In this document: positions 37,101-56,600 of the stretch, piece after piece
Layout: each line of letters begins with the position of its first letter
Numbering within the stretch: position 1 is the stretch's first letter
NCBI GenBank assembly: GCA_014706295.1
Contig: JACSVZ010000002.1
Span: 132,379,431-132,443,430, forward strand
Direction: 5' to 3'
Length of the DNA: 64,000 nt
From: Lycocorax pyrrhopterus obiensis
Taxonomy: Eukaryota; Chordata; Aves; Passeriformes; Paradisaeidae
Position numbers and translations under genes: made by a program
The notes under the pieces: generated by a model
What the model was told of the DNA's origin: nothing
Databases searched by the model: none
Seen by the model: the letters and a program-made list of their open reading frames with translations, nothing else

Positions 37101-39829
37101 TACCCGAGAGCTCTTACTTTGGTTTTCTTCTACAGCAGTACAGACAGCTCTTTGTCTCCTTGATCAGACAGGCAGCCTGCAAAGAGCCATTTGAAAAATT
37201 CAACAGTTTTCCCTGATCTCAGCCTTTTACACCAACTTACAAGTCACCCTAAAGTATCAGTAATAAAATGAACAAGATCTAAATGATGAACCCCACAATT
37301 AAAAGCAGCAAGGGCAGATCAGCAAGGATGCTGAGCGTTGTGATGCTGAGCACTGCAGTGCTAACTTTGAGTGCTCTGCTGTTACCCTGGGGTATAATAA
37401 CATGCTCCCCAGAGCAATGCAGAGATCAGGCTGCCAGCCAAAGTCAAAACCCCAAGACATCCCCAGAACAGGGAAATGTACAAAGCAATAAGAGTTAAAG
37501 GCATATGAAAAGTCCAGGTCTTGGCACTTACCTTACTGGGCCTCTTTTGTCTCAGGATCCTCAGCCTTGAGCTTTCTGTAACATTTAGACACCTAAGTCT
37601 GGTGTTTCTGGTTCCCTGCAATTATTTCACGCTGTAAAGACTAAGGATTGAACAATTGAATTGAATAACAATTATTTACTGGTTGGATTCAAACCAGCAT
37701 GCTAACAAACAGTATTCATAAACTGGAATAGTTTGCCCAGGAAAAGCAGAGAGACCAAGTGACCCCACGGGCAGTCCCTTGAATTTAAACATGTTATGGC
37801 TGAGGTGAGTGGAAACACATGTGTGTATGGGAACATCCTCCTCTCCAGACTTGTGTGTCTGGATTTTTGGGATGCTGAGAGGCTATGTGAGGGGGGAAAG
37901 CAGCTCAAGCTGCAGCAGAGAGACTGCACTCATGATATCAGCCTCATCATATGAGCATCTGCAGTGCAAGATGCACTGACTGTGCCATGGTGACCTTGTG
38001 TGAGCCTGCCCAGGCTGTGCAGGAGCAGACTGGCCATCTGGGAGATTTCAGTGACATTTACGTGGTGGATGTAGCAACTCATAATGTTTGCTGATATATC
38101 TGTGAGGCCACATATAAAATATAAAGCCTGTATCACATGGCAGTGTGGATAAAATGAAGGAATCACTAATTGATGTAATATGGATCGTGGTCAGTGGATT
38201 CTCAGGCAAGTTTATTACTACAGCTCCTTTTAGCTGCAAAATAGTTAAGGCAAAGTAGATCAGTAGTTCTGATGCAGTTTGAGTATCTCACCAGCATTCA
38301 GCAGTGGTTGGTGCCCTCAGAAGCATTTAAATATATCAGAAGCCCACAGAGCATAAGCCTAACAGATGGCAAGCCTTGCTTGAACTGAAGCAGGTTAAGG
38401 AGGATGTTGACATTTCTGTTTTCCGGATGGAAATGCACACTGCAAGTCAAACGAGTGCTAGGAACCGCACAATGCACTCACCAGAGCTTAAAGCAGATGT
38501 CCCACCATTGTTTGCTAAGACCATCTCTTACAGTGCTCCTCAGTTTGCTTTCTCTGGCAAAGCCATTTGGAATTTCAAAGCTTCTAATCCACACTCAAAT
38601 TAATGGTGAGCAAAGCCAGGTGGGGAAATAATCGTGAATGTCCATGCAAATTTTGTTCTCTAAAATCCTGAGCGATTGCCTTAGGAAGGTGTGCAGTGCT
38701 GCTGCACTGTGTGCTTCATCTGCTGCACCTTGCCTGAGGAAATTAATTCTGTAATGCAGAAGTTTGGCACCCTGTGAAGGGACACACCTTAGCAACAGCC
38801 TGTGTTGATGCTGGGGATCCCCAGCCCTTGGTAAGGATGCTTGTGCGAACATGCAGGTGACACAGAAATCAAACATTACCACCTTCACAGCATTGCCATC
38901 AGCCTGGGCCAGAGGCAGCAGGGGTTGCTGGCAGCACTGCACAATTGCTCAATGAAGCCTCTGCCCGTGTGTGTTTGTGGATGCTGACTGAGGCTGTCAC
39001 CAAAGCAATATTACAATTAAGGATTTACATCATTCCATAAATTTTCCCAACTGGTTTAGGGAACCTTTATTATTTACCAGCTGTTTTTTGAAGTTGACAG
39101 GGTGTAATGCTGCCCTTCTTCACAAGGTAGGAGCCCTCACCTCAGCAGTGCGGCTGACGTCAGTCCCAGTTCTCAGGACAGGGAGTGACGGGGTTGATGA
39201 CAGCAGTGTGACTGACCTGGGCTGTAAATCTCACTTCACTGCTATTGTTCCACCAATACAGACATGGAAAGGGGAGAAAGGCAGGAGTGGCTTAAAGTGC
39301 AGAGCCACATGAAGGAGTTCAGTCTTCTGTGGTTCCGTGCAGCCTATTTGAATGACTCAACTTCTTGTAGCATTCTTTCCTGCAGGAGAAATGTGTGGTT
39401 TTGTTAAATACTTCAGAAAAAAAAGTGTTGAAGCTTATCTCCCCCTTCTGGAAAATCAACCTCTACAAATCCCGCGAAGTTTGCAGTATACAGAAGCTAC
39501 CTCTCAAACATTTGTTACTTTTATTCTGAATTATTGAGGATATAGAGCATCCTTTATTTTATAGTGCTTTCATTTCTAGAATTACGAAAAGTAAAGTACG
39601 ATTTTAAATGAAAGCAAAATTAGATGGGTAGCCAAGAACTTTCCTTCTGTTACTAAATTGACAATGCTCAGTCTGGCAATATCTGGTTTTTCGGGGAAAA
39701 AAAAATCATTCCAATCCTACTGTTCAGAAGGATTTTGTGTCCTTACCTTGACTTCTGTTAAAATGAAATCTGCGACTGATGCCCAGCTGATATTTTGTCA
39801 CAGTTTCCCCTCACGGTGCATCAGGATCC
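31131..39829. other. Intergenic region between FZD6 and CTHRC1
   Basis: About 8.7 kb of AT-rich DNA with no recognisable exon or repeat family. Open frames of 60-125 codons (for example 33465-33842 minus) lack domains, splice context and codon structure. An A-run occurs near 34607-34622. Confidence 0.7.
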
Positions 39830-40284
39830 CGTTGTGGCGTTAGGCGGTTTCTTGCCGAGACAGCTCCTTCATCGGAAAGGAGTTACCGACTGCCGAGCGA
39901 ACACCTGAAAACGTGGAAGGGAACTGCCTGGGGCTCCGGGAGAGCCGGGAGGGGTTCCGGGAGAGCCGGCCGGGACCCCGCAGCGCTGCCGCCGCTCGGC
40001 TCGGCGCGGCGTGGCCGGGGGCTCCGGCACCGCCCGGGGAAAGCTCGGCGGGGCCGGGCCGAGGGGGCGGGAGCCCCCGGCCCCGTGCCAATGGCGGCGG
40101 GGGGATGGCTCTGCCCGGCCGTCTCGCTCGGTTACAGGATGGAAATTCCCGGCCTCCCCGGGGAGGGAGCTCGGGCTGCGCGCTCTGAAAGGCTCATTTA
40201 TCCCCGCGCTGCCGCCCAGAGCGGCGGACCCGGGCTCCTGCTGCAGCCGGCCCCGGCGCATCCCGGCCCGCGCCGCCGCTCACG

Positions 40285-47007
<6,723 letters not shown>

Positions 47008-47297
47008 CTTCCCTCCCTTTTTCTAATACCTTTTTTTTTTAAATTTTGTACTATTTTCTTCAGAATTGATTTCAATAGAGTTGGATGCAAGCACTGGACT
47101 GAAAGGCACCAAAGCCTTGCATCTGTAGCCTCTGTCTTGTTTTGCACACAGCAGAGGCTTTTTATAACAATCATTTTAGAATACAAATATCAAAACCAAG
47201 TTCATTAACTTCTAAAATTTCTTTTTTGATGTAATACCACCACTGATTTTAGAATTAACCATAACTTTTTGTATCAAATAAATAAGAACTTTTACAA
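47008..47297 (+). other. CTHRC1: CTHRC1 3'UTR
   Basis: Short AU-rich 3'UTR ending shortly after the poly(A) signal at 47277-47282. A genomic A-run follows at about 47296. Confidence 0.75.
47277..47282 (+). terminator. CTHRC1: CTHRC1 poly(A) signal AATAAA
   Basis: Canonical AATAAA 270 bp after the CTHRC1 stop, in the context CAAATAAATAAG. On the minus strand an AATAAA at 47315-47320 faces it and could serve SLC25A32. Confidence 0.75.
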
Positions 47298-50200
47298 AAA
47301 AAAATCCAGGTTATTTTATTGATCATTAATCTGCTTAAGGTATTTTACATGGTGTTATGATACATGATTTTATTAGAAGGCTTTAGAGATAAAGTTCTAA
47401 GAAAGTAAAATCAGGTGTTGGCTTTAGCCTTCAGAAAACATACATAAAATTCACTCCTGTAAACGTGACTGCAGAATAGGATGCACCACTGTTACAGTCT
47501 TGTCTCTCAACAAACTCCGGGTGACTTTACTGTGACCTAGACAATGTGTTAAGTGTTAAATACCTCATTATGAACAACGGAGCAAAACCAGACTATCCAA
47601 ACTCTCCTTCCCTCTCTTGCTTCTTGATAGACTGGATTTCAGTGTAACACCTATGACTGGTCTCCACTACTAAGATGCAGACACTAAATAATTTTACAGT
47701 TACAGCACTTAATTTCATTGCTCCAATAAAATAATTCTCCTGGATTTAGCCTCATATATACAGAATCACTTTGGTATTGGTTAAAAGCTAGATACATTAA
47801 TAGTTTAGAAGATACAGAAATAAGGCAGGTTGAAATGCCTAGGCTTTCAAAAAGGGAACTGGTAAAGTGAAACAATGATGTCACAGCTGTTTGACAAGTG
47901 ACAACAGCAATCATGCCAACAGACCATTAGCTTCAGTGTTTTAAGTATTTTCTTCCAAATGCTGCAAGTGACAGACTCAAGTATTTTTTTAAATTGTACA
48001 CATTCTAAAGAGAAACCACAGTCATGTTTGTATTACAAAATCAATTTTACATTAATGAAATAAAAAACCCACGAAAAGCATGTACAACATGCAAAAATCT
48101 CCACTCTTCCCAGAAATTAAAAGGAAAAAAACCCCAGTAAATCTGAGATAATGAATTTATTTCAGCTATTTCGGATTAAATCTCATCTTCTTTTCTGAAC
48201 AGGCTGTAGTATTTCCCCCAGACATCTCTCAGCTTGGCAGCTCTTGCCAGTAGCTGCTGTTGCAGATACCAGGGGAGCACACCTGCAGTGAGGGGAGCAC
48301 TTGGGCTTGCCCAACTGCAAGACTGTGTGTGAGATTTGCTGCAAGCCAGCAAGTTACACAGCTGGTATTTTGTCTCTGAAGAACTGTAATGTTTTCACTG
48401 GCTTGGACGATGGTTTTAAGGTATCTGAACACAAACAAGTTACTATGAACTGAGCTACGGTGTGAATTTACAGAAAGTCAGTAAACACACAGTAAGTGAT
48501 TGTGCACATGCTCGCAGCCTTTGCATTTATCCTGAAGCACGAGTAAGCTGTTCTGGGCCTAGAGCACACTAATCCAGGGTAGTACACATACAGCTTTTTT
48601 TCTTTTACGCTTTTTTCATTCATCTTCACAATGGATTTTGGACCCTGGGTAGCACAGTTAACTCTGTGTTCCATTAAATTCATTCTGTTTACCACAAAAC
48701 ACCCAAACCCAAGTAAGCACCCTCCAAAGGCAGAAGAAGTTGCTGTTATGGATCTACATCATTTACATGGTAAACTTCCAGTAAATTTATCTTCAGCTAA
48801 ATACACACGGAACCTTCCTTAATAAAAACCAAAGCCAGCCATACTGGCCCAGATGAGATTATTATTTCTGATGAGATTATCAACTGTATCAGAAGAGGGG
48901 ATGCGATTGTGGAAGAGAAAGTGTAAATTATTAATGAAGTTAGTTATACCCAAAATGTGGTATGTGGCAATAGTATCTACAAAAACAAGCAAGTGGATCG
49001 CTGAATGAAGATTCAAAATACTGAGTAGCTTCTGTAGCTTTCCAGATTTTAATTTAAAATTTAAACTAATCCCCTAATCTGTTAAGTTATTATTAAAAAT
49101 TGTTCTTTCTGCTTTAGGTTAGTCTGGTAAACAGGAAACTTCTCTAAGTGATTATTCAGGATTATTCTGCTCCCTATGTAACTACCTGTTGAATAGCCTT
49201 TGCTAATTTATTTCCTAGTTAAGTGATACTTTCTAGATACTACTTAATATCTTCTTACCAAGAGCAGAAGGCAGATGTTACGGTCAGTAATATATTTTCT
49301 TAAAGAACTAAAAAAACTCAAAACCACCAAACCCAGAACTCTAAAAAGTACATATCCTTGATGGCAATTACTAGTATGGAAAAAAACGTAATTATTATAC
49401 AAATTTACTGAGATGTACTATAATATAATTTATCATTAACTTAGCAACCAATATACTAACAATCTTTTCCTTAAACCAAATCAGAAGACATTAACGGATT
49501 GTTCTGGTTTTTTTGAAGAAAGTCCTGTGCACAGGATTTTTTTAGACTAGAAACTTTTTTTTCCAGAGAATATTACTGAAAGTAAGTATTTGGTCCTATT
49601 TGTTAATACACTGGTTTGAACACTGCAGCACTATGGGATTACAAGAAAAATAATCCTCATTTTTAAATTGTTAGCCCAGTTTCAAATATGCATTTACTTA
49701 GTAATATTTGGTCAGATGTATCATTAATGGAGACAGACTCTGGCACAGAGAGAGATGAAGAGAGAATGGAAGAGAGAGAAAATGATTTAAGTGGCCAGCA
49801 ATGCACACAGCATATGTCAGTCTGGTGCTAAAACCAAGTCAAAAACCACAGTGCAAGTCTGTCCTGGTATGAGACAAGAACTGAGTTTCATCAGACTCGC
49901 AATTTTTCAAACCAAAGAATGGACAGCTGTCTTAAAAAAACAATTTCAGTTTCCAAATTGCACCCCACTGAGGCAGCATTTTTGTGTTGGATGAGCAATG
50001 GAGTCTGGAGCATTCCATATCCTAAAATCTGACAAATAACACAGAGGTGGATTCAGATGACATTCCTTGTTTTAATGAGACTCAGAGATTTAGGAAAGTC
50101 TTGACAGGCCCCAGAGCTGCTTTCATATGAAGTTTTCCACTTGTGCAGGAGCAGAATCTCACCAACTGTTACCTTGAAACTTGCTGAAACTGCTCAGTGG

Positions 50201-50505
50201 GTTATTCCAGGCAGGCCAGGATGAATGGAATTGCTGTGCAGCTGCCTCCACGCAGTCACAGCACTATTATTTCACAGTTGCAGACATCTGTTTCAAGCAG
50301 ACACAGCTGATTCAGAGAGGAAGGCAGCAATGCAGGAACGTTCAACAGGAGAGATGTTGGCATGGTTTTACTGTCTCTACATTCTTTCCTCAAAATACCA
50401 GATCAATTCACAGTGTCAAAGAAGACTGCTGAACTAAATTTCTCCCAGATCATAAATATAAAAAATAAAGGATACATTCCTTTCTAGGAACACAAGTTCA
50501 TACCT
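47298..50505 (-). other. SLC25A32: SLC25A32 3'UTR and/or intergenic DNA
   Basis: AT-rich sequence between the two convergent genes. Minus-strand AATAAA candidates (TTTATT on plus) occur at 49207-49212, 48156-48161 and 47315-47320, so the SLC25A32 3'UTR could be about 1.3, 2.3 or 3.2 kb. No coding feature or repeat family recognised. Confidence 0.5.
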
Positions 50506-50641
50506 TTAATTATTTTCTTTTCTAAAACCAAGTAAAAAGCCAGACACATTTTCGTAAACTACAAAGGTAATACAGCAGGCAGGAGTCACTCTGATCACAT
50601 TGGGTATAATTCCTTTGTAAAATCCATGAATACCTTCTTTC
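50506..50641 (-). CDS. SLC25A32: SLC25A32 exon 7 (terminal)
   Basis: Codes [38 protein letters not shown] and FRKENN, then TAA (50506-50508). The acceptor TCTTTAAAG is unusually purine-containing at -2 to -5. The incoming base completes the Arg of exon 6. Confidence 0.95.
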
Positions 50642-53600
50642 CTTTAAAGACAAAAAAAATTTCCTTTTTAATTAATGTCTTTTAATAGAAAAAAATCAGA
50701 CATAAAACAAAGGCTGGCATTTTATTTCTCACGCTCCCATTGAGAGATGCACTTCAGGTTAGAAATGACAATTTCAGACAGTGTTTAAAATGCATCAAGT
50801 ACTAACCCATCATTTTTTCTTCTGAATATAGAATAGTATTATGTAGATCAGTTATTTAGCCTAGGCTTTGAGTGGTTTTTCATGGGTATTGTCTAAGCAG
50901 AAGGCAATTTACTATCTTTCTTCATGCTGCAAGAACTGGCTAAACAGCTAAGGAAAGTCAGCATTCATTTTTTGAGAATTCAAGCACACCCTCCAGAATT
51001 TTGATTCCACTGGCCAATAAATGAGAATCTAACTTGTCCCAATTTGAATCAGTGTTCATGCTAGGGCTGTTAAAAAGTTTCAGAGACATTAAATCTCAGC
51101 TCCTTAGTTACAGGCTCCACAGGCCTAGGACACCTGGAACGATGAGTAAACAGAGATCCTGGGAAGTGTTTGGGTATGGTTTACACTACCCTCCCTAAGG
51201 TGCATTTGTTTCATCATGAGCACAGTAGTGGCCCCAGAATGGCTGTATTACACTTTATCAGAACTAATAAGCCTTTCTCTAGACTGCAGCACTGAAGGGC
51301 ACAGCACTGAGACATCAGAGCCATTTTTGCTCTGAACTGCCTCCAGCTGAAATGGTCGTACTGCCTCTGAACCAGGAGCGCTTCTGGAACAACACAGCCT
51401 CAGCCACTCATTCAGCTGGCACCTCTTCATAGCCCAGGACTCCATTCCCATCTGTGCAGCAGTATGCTGCAACCCAGCAGCACTGCCCAGAGCAAGGGGA
51501 GTACAGGATGCACATGCAGAGGTGGCCACCCTTAGTAATTACACAGGTCTGTGTGAAAACTCTCACCTGCACTGTGGAGCTCAGGGAAGGTTTGTGAGAA
51601 GATATGAATAGGTGTGAGGTCACAGGTCTCTAAAGGCCATACAGGAAGCTGGGACTAGACTACAAATGCAGTCAGGCCCCAGGGTAACCCAGGGACATCA
51701 GTATAATCAGCTCTGGCTAGCTCACTTCACCTTGCCAGGAATTTGGATTAGCCACAACTCCCAGGAGCACAATGCTCCTGTCCTATGTGATAAGCTAAAG
51801 CAATTCAAGTGAGACTTCGTTTAGTGTCCCAAACCAGCCATGTCAATGTTATTTTTCAGCCTGTGAAATTTGCTGGAGAAGAGAGAAGGAAGATAGAATA
51901 AACAACAGAAACCTGCAGGGGGGCATTGACCCTCTCCTATCTCCTCCTTTGTCCTCGGTTTACTGGTGTTGGTGGCATCTTGCACAATATGATTTTGTAC
52001 AACTAACATTTTGTTTGCTCTAAACTGTACTGGTTCTGCAAGTCAGCACAGAAGCCAGTAAAGGTAGCTCTGATTCTGTAAAACTCAGTTTCCAACATGT
52101 AGGCTTTTAATTTTGCACACCTACCTCCAAGTCCTGCGGATCACATCAAACACCCCAGAATATGTGTTATGCTGGTCTTGAAGACGAGCTCGCACAACTT
52201 GATAGGGATATGTTGCTGACACAGCAAATATTTTGGATACAGCTGCCATCATTATGTATTCCACAGTGTTCTAAAAGCAACAAAAATTGTCAGGCTTGCC
52301 TTAAGTATGGTTTAAATTAGCAAATTTACCAAAATTTTGTTTTATTTTTAAATGTACAGCTAAACAATACTGAAGATTTTTTCCCCCCCCTTATAATACA
52401 ACACATTAAAAGAAACGTTAATGTTTACTACATCAGTGCTACAAGTAATTGATCATAAAACACATGTGCCTTCTCATTCCCAAAAAGAAAAACACTTCTT
52501 CCAAAAGTAGCTATCTTTCCCCAACTTGCACCCAGTTTTCCAGGGTTTAATACCATCCCCTCTGGTTCCACAAAGCAAGAGAAAACTCTCATTCCTCTCT
52601 CTAAAATTCTCAAAACACTTGCCACAATAAGAAGTCGGTTTTCAAAACCAGTGAAAACCAGCTGCTTGTTCCTAAAAAGTGAGAAAGTATTATTCCCTTC
52701 TATATATTCTGCATTTCAATTATGTATCAGTACTTTGTACATTTGGCTGCTGTATAACCCAACAAATGGAATCAACTTCTATTTATTCACATGCCACAAC
52801 ACATTTTCTTCTCCAGCACCATACCAATTTTGTATCTGATACTCTGTTTCTATACTTGTTGTATCGCTCTTTCAAATCCTCGTAGGCCATGAACTGAAGT
52901 GCTCCATGTGACGTTCCGAACAGACCAGGCACAAATCCCTAAAGAAAGGATAAAACAAGGTTAAAGGGCAATGCACAAACTTACACAACTTAACAGAACA
53001 CAGCTCACACATCTACATTTGTCCTCCCTTAATGTACAGACTGTGCCTGCACAGCTGTTGCTGTTGCAGTCTGATTCAGAGCCAGTTCTGGGTTGGTGTT
53101 CTTAAGGGCAGGCGTCACACAAACATTTAATAAATGCTACTTTTCTGACAAACAGCCTACAGTCACCTACTGAGTCACTGAGATAAAACAAGTGGCCCAG
53201 GGACTCCACCTCACAGAGCACAAGCTGGTAACGCAGATTAGGACTGCAAGATCACAAATCCAGCTGTGGTCTTGCAAATGTGCTGCTCAGTGCCTGCCCC
53301 TTTCCAGAGACTGGCACTGAGGGGTTTGGTTCCCAACTGAGACTGGTAAGGCAATGACAGATGCTGGCAACTCAGTGAGAAGGGCCATCAGGAGCAGAGG
53401 TACAAAAAAGTATTGTGATTGAGCCCTGGAAATAGATACATATGTGTTCGCATGTGTGTCTCTGTACAAATGTGTGTATCTATGAGATACATATATATAT
53501 TTCTATTCTAAAAATGTTTATGTCTATATGGAATCATAGAATCATTTTGATTGGAAAAGACCTTTGAGATTATCAAGTCCAACCATAAACCTGACACTGC

Positions 53601-56600
53601 CATGTCCAGCACCACACCATGGCCCCGTGGGAGCAGAGAGCGAGCTGCTCCAGCACTGTCTTTTTTACACACCCAAACACATGAAAATATACATCAACCT
53701 TCAGCTTCAAAAAAGTTGAAATGAAGGGGGAAAACAGGTACTTTCTGAACTGTCTGCACAAGAAAGAGAAGGCAGGAGTTCCCCCAGGAGCAGGACTAGC
53801 TCCACTACAATGAGCTGCCAGCTGCATGGGTTCTGAAAAGCACTAATTCTCTTTTTGAAGAGTTGGTCACTTACACTGAAAAAAATGAATAAATGGGGGA
53901 TTAATCATCTTGGCCAGAAAGGGACTGAAAAGCTTGCTGCAAACTGTTGGGGGACAATTATAATGGAGTAAGTGATCAAAATGTGGTTAAAAGCACTCAA
54001 AGAACCAAAGTTTAAAAAAAAAACCAACCAAACGAACCCCAAAACTGAAGTTTTATTTCTTATGATCCATTCAGGCAAGAAAAAGGAATTTAAAAATGTG
54101 CCCAGATGCCAAACTCTGTATTAGACTAAAAGAGAAGCCCAAAATGTTGAATAAAGACTTATCAGTATATGATTAAAAGCCTGGAGAAGGAGAAAAAGAG
54201 GGATCCCCGCAGGAGTCCACTGAAAGAGTGTTAAAACAAGACAAAATAATAAAACTCCTAAATTGCAGAAAAACCCCCAACAACTAAAACTACAGCAGGC
54301 ATAAAAACTGCATAGATAATACACAAAATACCCTTCAGGGATCAGCTTTCTGAATGCTACATACAGATTTCTTAAGTATTTCAGTCACTCAGGAAATTTC
54401 TTTGATAAATGAGGATAAATTTCTTCTCACAGTAGGAAATAATGGTCATGAACTCACCATCAGTGACCACAAACTGATGAAATGCATTAAGGGCTAGTGA
54501 AAGTCCCAGAAAAAACACTTCCCCAAACGAGAACAAGTGGAATTAAACCACAAATCTGTATTTTGTCAGCTGTAAGCATGAAGTGAAGTTTGAAGCCAAA
54601 GGGCCCCAACAGAGGGAAAAGGACAACTTTGGTTTTCAGAAATCCTGGATCAGAGAAGAAAATAAAAGTAATATAAAAACAGAAGGAGCAGAGAAAAGAA
54701 AAATTACAAAAAATGTCAAAGAAAAAATTATCTGGGTCAGCAGAAAAAGGAACAGTATGAAACTTACGGACAGAGATAGCAGGGAAAATCTTCACAAACA
54801 TTTCCCTGTGATTAGACAGTAAAACTACTAAAAGACAGTGGAACTAATTGTTCTCCACTTGGAAAGAATTAGAATGATGTATTTATGTCATAGAAGAATG
54901 AGGCAATACTTTCCCTGCCAACAGAAGAAGAATGTTGAACAACCTTTAAGAGGGCTAAACTTTTAAACTTAAGCCAGAAGATTTGGATAACTTGCACCCA
55001 AGAGTCCTAAAGCATCTACTGATGATATTTCATAAATAAATACCAGCACACTTTAAGTCTTGTGGTGATGAGAAAAGCTTCCAAAGACAGAGGGACTTTT
55101 AATGTTGGGCCAATATTAAAAAATGCAAGAAGGGAGTGAGGTGACTGTCAGCCAATGTGCCTCAGTAAAATAAGAGCTGACCCAGGCTTCTATTGGTCAT
55201 AGAAAACAATGTGTTCTTATGGAAAAATGTTTCAAAGCAAAACTGATTTCTTCACAGCACTGAAGTATCTTGGCTGAGGAAGTTTTTGAAACATATTCTG
55301 TTTTCTTGTTCTTAGAATAATTTAATACAAAATTCTTTCTTGCCACAAAATTTGACAGAATTTAATATTTATTTGATCTGTGATATGACTGTAAAGAAAA
55401 ATTTTAAAATAACTTAATATTTATTTGATCTATGACTGTAAAGATAAATTTTAAAATAATTTAACTTTATGCATTTCTTGTTATTCTTTACATTAACAAT
55501 CGAAATACATCTTTAGAAGATTTTTGCCATGGGGTCTTGACAAAATGAATGGTTTCTCAAAGAAGTCCTGCTTGAATTCTCTTTTAAAGGATTAGAACAA
55601 CAGACAGAATTAAATATGTAATTAGAAATTTAAATGGTAAAACATATAATTCTGAGCAGCAGACAGTGGGAATAAAGAAGTATTCTGAAGTTGGCTTAAA
55701 GAGTTTTAAGTGCTGAAAATCTGTGACAAGAGAAAAATGTCCTGTTGGTTAGTGTTTCAAAGGTTACACATCACAATAAAAAGAAACACAGGCAAATGTA
55801 CACACTGGAAAGCCTGTGCTTCTTAGTAAAGAAAGGAACAAGCTTCATCTGGTGATGTGGTACTCACATCGCTGCCTGAAGTGTTTGATAGCACTCGAGC
55901 CAGAGCAGCCTCTGCTACATGCTTCAAAAGAATGCAGCAAATACCCCTTGTAATCTCTTCAGTGTTGCCTTCCTTTGGGCTCTCAACGTGTCAAAGACCT
56001 GTAGGATCCGAGTGCCCTGCTCTGACAACTTGTGCAGACAAGACACTGAAGTCGCCATTATCATCTTGATTCCTTCATGGTGAAAAATGTTACCATCTTT
56101 TATGTGAAAGCTACTTATGCTTATGTCTCTCTGTAGAACCTGCAACTTAAGTTAAAACCAAGATGGCCAAATCTCAATGGATTTTGCTGTGTTCAAGTAC
56201 AAAGATACACAAACCTTACAAGCTTCACATTTACAAGAAGAAAAATTACATAAGCAAAAGCATTGCAAAATAAAGAGAACTAGGTGCCTTAGCCATTAAG
56301 GGACCAGAAAAAGTATTTTACTCTCCATAGAATCTTGCCTTCCAAGGGTGAAATGACAACACAGAAGTGTCTAAATATATTTCACTTGGTAACGAGCACA
56401 CATTACTGGTATGACTTTTGTTGCTGTCAGCATACTACATTATCATTCTCAGTCTTGATGCACCTGGACTTTACTTTAATCTCCTTAAATTTTCTGCATT
56501 TCCTGTATATTTTACTGTTGTTTATTAAACATTGCTCTATTTCCAACTGCTGCTTCTATATCATCACTAAAAGAGAACAAAAAAAGCACATACAGAAATA

